Source: Jimgerdemannia flammicorona (lineage: Eukaryota > Mucoromycota > Endogonomycetes > Endogonales > Endogonaceae). From it: a stretch of 27,130 nucleotides of DNA. Below the pieces are notes generated by a model. The model was not told the origin of the DNA. It searched no databases and was given only the letters and a program-made list of their open reading frames with translations. The translations under genes were made by a program, and so were the position numbers. The stretch is from NCBI GenBank assembly GCA_003990745.1, contig RBNI01000770.1, forward strand, positions 1-27,130, given 5' to 3'. This document shows, piece by piece, positions 19,462 to 27,130 of the stretch (positions are counted from its first letter, which is position 1; the number at the start of each line of letters is the position of its first letter).

Positions 19462-20520
19462 GATGAATTAATCATCATATTCATTGATGAATTTGAGTAG
19501 TATGTTGCTGTAAAGATCCTGACAACAAGACAACAAGTAGCCCTTATACTCTTTAGTCTCTGAGGACTAGCAAGAGCAGTATTTACAGCTATAACCTATA
19601 TAGAAAACAATGATGATACTATGCTAGCAGTACAGAAGGTCTGGCTCTAAACTACCTATTATATAGATGAGATCAAGCAAGTACTGAAGAATCAGTATAA
19701 TATAACATATCAAGGAATGAGTGAAGATCTAAACATATTCTACATCAGAAACCAATATCAGATAATCCTTACAGATTATACTACTGTCATCTGAGATTAA
19801 GTAGTAGAAGTAACCTTTATGAAGTGAGACTATCCAGAGATAGTTCTGGCCATTCACTCATCACCAGTAGTTCTGAATTTAGTATAAAAGGTTATCTATG
19901 CTTAGTGATACTAGATAGTTAGATATTTATAAGACTATATAATAGAAAGAGTCACTGAAGTTAGAATTGAAGTACTCAAGACAACTAGTATGATTCCTAC
20001 TATAGTGATCAATTGAAATACATCTCAGTCAAGAGCTACTGAGTAGCAGAGAAACAGCAACCCTATGGAGGAACTACTAAGAAGTTTGCCAAAATAACTG
20101 CCCATCTAGGAGATGTGGTAAAGGAAATTAGAGGAAGAGACTGCTGCCTAGTTTAGAAGTTTACTACTATCTCAGAAAAGAAGAGAGATATCTGCTATAC
20201 TTATAGAAAAGAAGACCACTACTCATATAAATATATGAGTGAAATCAAGCACAAGGCCCAGCCAAGCAATACTACTTAAAATAAGAAACAGGTCAATACT
20301 ATTACCTTTGAGGAGATTGGAGAATCAGATGAAGAAGAATGAGATATCTACTCTACTGAGACTATTAAGAAGGATGTCTGTAAACAATCCTATAAGAGAT
20401 CACCAGAGAGACTCAAGAAGAACTCTGTGAAAAAACAGATAGAGACTACTATAGAAAGTCAAGCTGAAGAGACAGATCAAGATATAGAACTGGAACAGGC
20501 TATTCAAGATATTATTTAAG
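19462..20520 (+). pseudogene. gag of the plus-strand Gypsy element
   Basis: Readable segments: SDELIIIFIDEFE, LTTRQQVALILFSL, stop, GLARAVFTAITY and NQYNITYQGMSEDLNIFY. A knuckle in another frame follows at 20193-20234. It reads CYTYRKEDHYSYKY where C-x2-C-x3-GH-x4-C is expected: two Cys are Tyr and the Gly is Asp, all by G-to-A changes. The tail is acidic (GESDEEE). No start codon could be fixed, because the upstream frame is interrupted. Confidence 0.75.
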
Positions 20521-20759
20521 GAACTATCTCAGCCAGTGAAGGAGAAAAGAAGAAAAACAAAATCAAAATCTTCAAGTATGATATCTTTAAGAATCTTAGC
20601 CAAAAAAAGATCAATACAACTTTTGGCCAGCTGGTAGAAATATCCACATTCAGACAGCAAATGAGATATGGACTTGCTGAGACAACCAAGAAGTAAGGTT
20701 GGAAGATAACTGAGGCCAATAATATTCAGAAAGACTCTAGAGAAGAAAGTGAAGACAAT

Positions 20760-21240
20760 TATAAGATATCTGCCTATACAATCTACCAAATCAAAGATAG
20801 AATCTTCAAGACTATCATTGATACTAGAGCAGAAGGATATCTTCTCAGTAAGAAAGCAGCAAACTACCTCAGTTGGGAGGTTGAAGAAGCAATCAAGTTG
20901 GTATTTATTACAGTAGATAGAATAAGAGTCACATACCTATGAAAGATTTGAGATATTCTTATCAAGTTTAGAGAAGCAATAATCTCAGTAAATGTGATCA
21001 TAACCAATACTACCAACTATGACATCCTTATTAGTAACTAGTGACTTCATAAAGCTAAAACAATAATTGATCTAAATATCCAGAAGATGCAGATCATCTA
21101 CTGAAGTCAGAAGATACAAATTTCTATCAATATTAACAAAGAAGTACTGCCTAAGATGGAGGAAGAAGAATGTGAGCAAGAAGAAGTCTACATAGTGACT
21201 ACTCAAAAAAAGAAAAAGAAAGTTAGATAGATTAGCAAAG
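20760..21240 (+). pseudogene. Aspartic protease of the plus-strand Gypsy element
   Basis: In the same frame as the CCHC knuckle. The active site reads IIDTRAEGYLLS, with the Asp codon at 20820-20822. DTG has become DTR (GGA to AGA). NTTNYDILISN, stop, LHKAKTIIDLN gives the second conserved part (YDIILG..WL). The same active-site Gly is lost in the same way in the minus-strand element. Confidence 0.82.
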
Positions 21241-21479
21241 AGGACTAGTGCAAGAGGATCATTGAAGAATATGTACCATAAGAAGTCTGCCCCCATAGGA
21301 TCAGGATATACTATATAGAGTATATCAATGACTGCTTCTAGTATATAAGTGAAATCAAGGAGATCTACTATGAAAGAAGATAGAAGACTCTTGAGAAGCA
21401 GGCAAGAGAAGGGAAGGAGAAGGAAGAGGATGACAAATCACCAGCTCTTTTGGAAAATAGTGATGATGAAGAAAAAATC

Positions 21480-21900
21480 AAGGTCAAGATTCAGAGAATC
21501 CACTCTGATGCAGTTCTACCAGAATACAAGTTAGAGAATGCAGCTAGAATGGATATCACTATAGTAGAGAAAACTATACTTAAGCCCCAGATAACTACCC
21601 TACTTACAACTGGTCTAGAGATGACCATTCCAAAAGACCATATCAGAATCCTCAAGATAAGAAGCAGTCTGGCTAAGAGTGAGATTACAATTGAAGGAGA
21701 AGTCATTGATTCAGATTATATTGGAGAGATACTACTTATTGCTAGGAACTATAATCTCATAATTCTATTTTCAATCAAGAAGAAGGACTAATTGGTGTAG
21801 ATATTGATCTTTTCAGTTCTTCAGCCAAAGATCATAGAAGTTAAAAAGTTGGAGAAAATAGAAAGAGAAAAGAAAGAATTCAGATCTATAAGAAGAGGAG
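21480..21900 (+). pseudogene. dUTPase domain between protease and reverse transcriptase
   Basis: About 140 codons in the protease frame carry all five dUTPase motifs: I, AARMDI (21540-21557, Gly now Arg); TTGLEMTIP; II, RSSLAK (21660-21677); III, GEVIDSDYIGEI (21696-21731, catalytic Asp and substrate-stacking Tyr intact); IV, IKKKD, stop, LV, stop, ILIF (about 21771-21813); V, KIEREKKEFRSIRRG (about 21858-21899, where TERG.GFGSTG is normal). The two stops fall where Gln or Arg is expected. The first 113 codons (21450-21791) are still open. A Lys/Glu-rich linker precedes it. A dUTPase here, after protease and before RT, is not the usual retroviral position. Confidence 0.88.
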
Positions 21901-23240
21901 TATATATTAGTACTAAGATCACCAAACTGGATCACAAGAAGAAGAAAACCACAAACAAGTATAGCTATACCATTAGAGATAAATTTCCACTCAAGAAGGA
22001 ACTCAAGAAGATATCTTGCAAATTTGAGGATGTTCTAGCCACAGACTTCAAGAATATCAAGGGAAAGACTCTATACTACTATTATAATATACATAGATAT
22101 AGAGGACACTGAACAAATCAACCAAAAAGCAAGACCAATCCTGTCAGCCTACTATGAATGATTCAGAGAAGAAATCAAGCAAATGAGAGAAGCCAGTATC
22201 ATCAAAGAAGCCAGCAGCCCTTGGGCTTCACTAGTCATACTATCTCTGAAAAAAGAAAGTAAGCTAGGAGAATTTGCTCCAAGGCTCTGTACCAATTACA
22301 GAAAGCTCAACCTGGTTACTAAGAAGAATTGCCAGCCACTGTCTCTCATTAGAGACATTCTTGTAATCTTAGGAGATGAAGTACAATACTATAGCATCTT
22401 GGACTTACATTTAGGATTTTATCAAATCAGCCTCACAGAAGCAATGAGTGAGAAGTCAGCTTTCATCACTCCAGATAGAACCTATATCTATCTATAAATA
22501 CTATTTAGAATATATAATACACCAGTAAGCTTCTAGTAAATGATGAATAAAATCTTCTACTATAATAATATGAAAAGATAGATAATAGTTTATATAGATG
22601 ATGTTATTATCTATAGTAAGACACCAGAAGAATATCTACAGTATATCTAGTAGATAATAGAGAAGCTAAAGAAGCATATTCTTTACATCAAGCTCAAGAA
22701 GTATAAGTCTGTAGAAATTGAGATCTCCTACCTTAGTCATATCATTAACTGAGATAGAACATATATAGATCCTCTCAAGATTCAAGCAGTAGCAGTATAT
22801 CCAAGGCCCACTACTATTACTGAAGCCCAAGTCTTCATAGAATTGGCCTCTTACTACTATAGATTTATTAAAGAATTCTCCAATATAATAGGCCCAATCT
22901 ATGAACTCAATAAGAAGGATGTTAAGTTCTAATGGACTGGTAGGTAATAAAAAGTATTTGATGAATTCAAGATCAGACTGACTCATGATTGGACTCAAGA
23001 ATTCATCCTGTAGATAGATATAAGTACACAAGAACTAGAAGCAGTCCTGGCCTAGAAGAAAGGTAAAGTAGAATATATAATTATATATCTCAGCTAAGAA
23101 ATCTGAGGAGCTGAAAAAGAGTATAAATCCTATAAGTTGGAATATCTTGTAGTTATCTGAGTTATAGAGAAGTTTCACTACTACCTTACAGAAAGACACT
23201 TCACTATTCAGATAGATCACTCAGCTCTTACTTAGCTACT
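21901..23240 (+). pseudogene. Reverse transcriptase and RNase H of the plus-strand Gypsy element
   Basis: A linker (KFEDVLATDFKNIKGKTLYYY) runs in the dUTPase frame. The frame then shifts at about 22070-22092 in a TAT-rich stretch. RT continues with IIKEASSPWASLVI, LCTNYRKLNLVTKKN, YYSILDLHLGFYQI, FITPDRTY and the box VYIDDVIIYS (YIDD at 22591-22602). RNase H follows (FIL, stop, IDIST at about 23002, then HYYLTERHFTIQIDHSAL) and IVHHSRRTNTNVMPS, a degraded form of the usual N..ADALSR. Confidence 0.88.
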
Positions 23241-23467
23241 GACTACTGGATAACTCAAAGGAATCTATGTCAGATAGATTATAAAGTTGTAAGCTTATAA
23301 TATAACCATTGTGCACCACTCCAGAAGAACTAATACCAATGTAATGCCTTCTCACAGACACTCTGAAGGATCCCCAATCAGTAAACCAACCATGAATAAG
23401 AAACTCTACAATGATTATAAACAGAACATAGAAGCAATTTGAGACTGATAGAGAAATACTAAATAAA

Positions 23468-24400
23468 GGAAAGCTACTAGTTATATCCAAATATAAGATG
23501 GAGCAAGTAATGAAATCAGTATATGAACTTAACTATCTAGAAGGAATAAACATATATAATAAAGTAAGAAGAACAATGTAGTGATCAGGAATGAAGAAAG
23601 ATATTAGACAATTTGTCAAGATCTGTAACAAATATCAGAAATAGAAACAAGACTAATAAAATCAGACCTCAGAATCAGTATATATAGAACCAGTCCTCTT
23701 TGCCTATATAGTAATAGATGTAATTGGCCCTCTACTCTTGACTTTAACCAGTAACCAATATATCATTGTCATTGTGAACCTTTTTATAAAATTTATAGAG
23801 ATAAGATCTCTCAAAGAAGCCAATGCACAGTCAATTGCTGATTTCTTCTATAAAGAAATTATCTGCTAATTCAAGACCCCATCACAAGTAAATACAGATA
23901 GAGGAACAGAATTCATGAACCAGTTCTTTGAGGTTCTTTACAAGAAGTATAAGATTTAGCACATTCAGACTATAGTCTATCACCTATAGGAAAATGGACA
24001 AGCAGAAAGAACTGACAAGATTCTCAAGAATATCATTACCAAGATCTGTAATAACTAAAAAAAACTGAGATCACTATCTACCAATAGCATTATCTGTTCT
24101 TCAGAATATTCAATCACCAAACACTTATTTCACCTCTTAAGAGATACTGTTCAGAGAAGAAAGTTCTCAAGAAATCTTATCATCTAATAGAGATGCTATA
24201 TAGAAATATATAGATACAAAGATATAGAGACTATACCAAATTAGAAAGAAGGTCAAGAATTATATATCCAAGGCACAAGTACTATAATAGAAAAATGTGG
24301 AAAAGATTTACAAACCTCTAGAGATTATTAAAATAGAAGACAAAGTCCTAGTATATTGGAACATAGTAGAAGCTTCATAGTCATGAAAGCTGAAGCTTAA
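23468..24400 (+). pseudogene. Integrase of the plus-strand Gypsy element, triad intact
   Basis: In a third frame. The zinc-binding part reads VYELNYLEG ... SGMKKDIRQFVKICNKYQK, where His and Cys positions have become Tyr. The catalytic residues are all present: Asp in VIDVIGPL (23717-23719), Asp in NTDRGTEF (23897-23899) and Glu in NGQAERTDKIL (24005-24007), giving D-x59-D-x35-E. The C-terminal part contains EDKVLVYWN near 24330. So the core is preserved while the zinc site is lost. Confidence 0.88.
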
Positions 24401-24998
24401 GTGAGAAGGACCTTACTGGTACAAGATATAAAAGGAACCACCTTTTGGCTATGAAAACTCTCAGGCACAATCATCTCCACTACTATTCACTAAAACTGAC
24501 TCAAGAAGTATTATAGCTAATCAACAAAGTACTGTCCTCAAGATCACTAGTGTTATATAATGAGCTATAGAAAGATAATAGTATACTACTGAACTACCAA
24601 TTATAGAATAATTCTTTGATAGCATCCAGAGTATAGTTCAGATATACTTATTATGAATCTCACATTTCAAGACCTATCAGAATTAGACTGAGTTTCAAGA
24701 ATACTTCAAGTTGGGATAGCTACTAAACTCATGATCAGAAATGAGAAAAAAAGACTGGATCAGAGAGTGCTAGCTTTCTTATACTCAGATTACAATCTAA
24801 TAAGTTGTTTAGAGATAATGAGCCAGCTCTAGCCTATCTCCAAGAAATAGTCCCAGGAGACTTTGAATACATTAAGAGATACTATTGAGAGAACATAATG
24901 ATATAGATTATATAGTATAAGGAGATATAAATCATAGAAGCTTGAAAGTTTGAGTGAATAGAATGTTTCAGAGATAAATTACCTATTTAGAAGAAAGT
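24401..24998 (+). other. 3' region of the plus-strand Gypsy element
   Basis: AT-rich, stop-dense DNA between the integrase and the 3' LTR. Some frame fragments (EGPYWYKI, FGYENS) fit the usual C-terminal integrase tail. I see no chromodomain and no env-like ORF. Confidence 0.55.
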
Positions 24999-25438
24999 TG
25001 TAATATTGATCTAAATTAGTAACATGAATCAAAGAAATAGACATTTAATCATAGTATCTGAATCTGATTCCCAAATATAGTATAGCCTTACAAATAGTAG
25101 TCATATTTAATAAATATAGAGACTTTTTGCAAATATTAAACTTTTCACAAATGTTAAACTTTTCACAGATATTAAAGTATGACTCATAGGAAATATAGTC
25201 ATAACTTAGCCACCTTATAGCTAGCAAATTTATATAAATATCTCCAGTATCTAGTGTAAATAAATCTCAGATTGAAATAGTTCAAAGTAAAGAGAAAGTA
25301 AGAGATCTAGTAAGTCTACAGGCAGATACACTTCAAACTCACCCACTTCTATATCCTAAGGACTCTGTAGAGTTAAAGAAGATCAAGTTTTTAAAATATA
25401 GAAATTTGATATACTTATACAGTTATATATCTGCTATT
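24999..25438 (+). repeat. 3' LTR of the plus-strand Gypsy element
   Basis: Begins TGTAATATTGATC, ends CTGCTATT, 440 bp. It has three copies of the 18-bp repeat (25123, 25141, 25159) against two in the 5' LTR, which explains most of the length difference. TACAG follows at 25439-25443. Confidence 0.85.
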
Positions 25439-26370
25439 TACAGCAGATAAGATAGATCTATATAATAATCTTATAGAGATAGTAGAGAGAGTCTCTTTGT
25501 TTATTAATTAAAATCATAAGATTATATTGACTATCTAGATAAGAACTATATATATATGTACTTAGTAGAGTATAGTAGAAAATTGAGTATTTTCAGATAA
25601 TTATAGATAATCTGACTAAGAAGAACTGCTTTATCATAAGTAAAGACTAGGAAAAAAATGTCATTAAGATAGTAAATAAGGAAAATAATATATATATATA
25701 GTAATTCTAGAACTATAAGTATTATCTTTGTTTATATCTAAGATACTAAAGATAGGCTAAAGATTATTATCTGAAACTTTTAGTTAATTTATTATTATTG
25801 AAAGATTAGAAACTACTGATTATCAAGGTTAAGAAGAATATGAAGATAGGTATCCTTAATATCTATTTTGATAAAAAAGTCTCTAAGTTATATATATATT
25901 ATATATATAGTAGAGAGTTATTTCTTCTATCTTAAAGTATAATTTTTATATAAACTCATTTAGTAAATATATATATATCAAGATAGATATGATATTTGTT
26001 AATCTGAGAAACTGTGAAGATATTAGAGAAAAAGAGCTCTTTTCTGAGTCAGACATTATAGATAGCTCTTTTATTGTAAAAGTTATTAATAATAGTATCT
26101 ATAAGAGTTTTTTCATAGTAGTTATATCTTATTAATTAGAGAAGTGAGGCTAAATATACAGAAGGGTCAGGAGTTTTATTCAGTCAATCTGAATCTTACT
26201 ATGGATAGTATCAATTGTCTATTAGTTGATCTCTAGAGTCTCTCAGACTGATTTAGAGACTAAAGTCAATTGGGCATCTACTTTGAAAATATAGTTAGAT
26301 ACCTTTGGGATCAAATAGTAGTAGAGTAGTAGATCTCTCAGAGGTTGATAGTAGAAGTTAACATACTTAG
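25439..26370. other. AT-rich stretch with no recognised gene
   Basis: The first five bases are the right TACAG copy. The rest is stop-rich DNA with TA runs (25553, 25688, 25890) and no motif I can assign. By position it is the continuation of the sequence at 11205-12694 and 18795-18876 into which both Gypsy elements inserted. Confidence 0.5.
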
Positions 26371-26379
26371 ATCTGGGGT

Positions 26380-26838
26380 GTGACTCTGGAACCCTCTCTA
26401 ATTACTGAGGGTACAGTGCTGAGAGCTTTGTTGAAAGTTATAAATGTTATGACATTGGTCACTCTTGGATCTATTTCTCTAGTCACAGTTTCTAGAGATA
26501 AATTTATTATAGATAAAGATATTGTTTCAAGTAGTGGAGGACTTGTTAGAAGCTATTTAGACTATAAGTTAGTTCTTCTGACATTTGGTATCATTGTGGA
26601 AATAGTAGATAAATTTAGTATCAAAAAGATCTCTATTATACTTGAAGCTAAATATAATGATCTGATATATAGAAATAAAGATCAGAGATTATCTAGTAGC
26701 TTTGATAAACTCAATATAATAGTAAATTCAGATGTATTCAGCTTTATAAAATCCAATCCAAAGAGAGTCTTAGAGTTTTTCTACTATGAGAGTAATGATA
26801 GTATTATAGATAAGATTATAGTAAATATTAGAGTATAA
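26380..26838 (+). CDS. Unrecognised 152-codon open frame
   Basis: Opens at a GTG (the first ATG in frame would be codon 24, at 26449) and runs without a stop to 26836-26838. It includes TEGTVLRALLKVINVMTL, VSRDKFIIDKDIVSSSGG and FFYYESNDSIIDK. I recognise no family. The opposite strand is also unusually open from about 27060 to 26370 (about five stops, with segments such as FIDNFPKAIREADKVLADS), so the coding strand is unclear. No promoter, intron or motif supports it. It may be a gag-like relic of the element the Gypsy copies inserted into. Confidence 0.22.
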   Translation: MTLEPSLITEGTVLRALLKVINVMTLVTLGSISLVTVSRDKFIIDKDIVSSSGGLVRSYLDYKLVLLTFGIIVEIVDKFSIKKISIILEAKYNDLIYRNKDQRLSSSFDKLNIIVNSDVFSFIKSNPKRVLEFFYYESNDSIIDKIIVNIRV

Positions 26839-27130
26839 AAGATAATAGTAATAGGATAAAGTATATTGTAAATAGTATATTAAGAGTCAGCAAGGACCTT
26901 GTCAGCCTCTCTGATAGCTTTGGGGAAGTTATCAATAAAGACTTTATTAATGAAAAGAGTGCAAATGACATCCTCTTTAGGTTTTGAGTTCTAGTAGAGA
27001 CTGAGAGAGGTGAGGTATATATTAATATATTCTGTAAAAACTATATTAGTAAATATAAGTAGAATAGTATAGCAGTCAATAGCATAGACCTTAATAGTAG
27101 TAAGAAATTCATCATTATTACTTTTTTTTT
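26839..27130. other. AT-rich end of window
   Basis: Continues the partly open minus-strand frame noted for the preceding ORF. I see no other feature. The window ends in a run of T. Confidence 0.4.

Larger units (their letters stand above)
18882..25438 (+). mobile_element. Ty3/Gypsy element with dUTPase between protease and RT, RIP-inactivated
   Basis: A full-length 6.6-kb insertion on the plus strand. LTRs are 18882-19305 and 24999-25438, with a short purine tract (AGAAGAAAG, 24989-24997) before the 3' LTR. Domain order is gag with CCHC knuckle, protease, acidic/basic linker, dUTPase, RT, RNase H, integrase and a C-terminal region with no chromodomain seen. Frames change at least three times (between 19870 and 20190, about 22070-22092, and between 23240 and 23465). 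RIP-type stops are frequent. It belongs to a different lineage from the minus-strand element: its LTRs, integrase and dUTPase position all differ. A reversed LTR of the same family lies at 487-980. Confidence 0.9.

Overview
The window looks like part of a nuclear chromosome of a filamentous fungus, probably a Pezizomycotina ascomycete. The reasons are one spliced gene with seven GT-AG introns of 70-99 bp, and transposons carrying dense C-to-T and G-to-A changes on both strands (TGG to TGA/TAG, CAG/CAA to TAG/TAA, GGA to AGA), as repeat-induced point mutation (RIP) leaves. CpG is almost absent from the transposon parts. Species was not resolved.

Layout. 1-1530: AT-rich, with a reverse-oriented LTR cut off by what looks like the start of another LTR element. 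1531-10315: a GC-balanced island. It holds one intact gene, a class 3 lipase with eight exons on the minus strand (4866-7027, 524 residues), bracketed by two direct copies of a degenerate non-coding segment (about 1531-3548 and 7403-10305). Those copies are interrupted by minisatellites, pyrimidine-rich repeats and long A/T homopolymers. 10754-11204: an inverted repeat whose arms contain back-to-back perfect hairpins. 11205-27130: an AT-rich, RIP-degraded transposon nest. A low-confidence Copia-like relic (minus strand) and unassigned sequence are split by two Ty3/Gypsy elements lying head to head.

The minus-strand Gypsy (12695-18789, target duplication GATTG) is a chromovirus with the order gag/CCHC - dUTPase - protease - RT - RNase H - integrase - chromodomain. 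The plus-strand Gypsy (18882-25438, probable target duplication TACAG) reads gag/CCHC - protease - dUTPase - RT - RNase H - integrase. Each has a dUTPase domain, but at a different place in the polyprotein. This is the most notable result here. Both are dead: stops, frameshifts and RIP-type changes hit zinc knuckles, protease active sites and, in the minus element, the integrase triad.

No rRNA, tRNA, CRISPR array or bacterial-type operon was found. The lipase is the only gene likely to give a functional protein.
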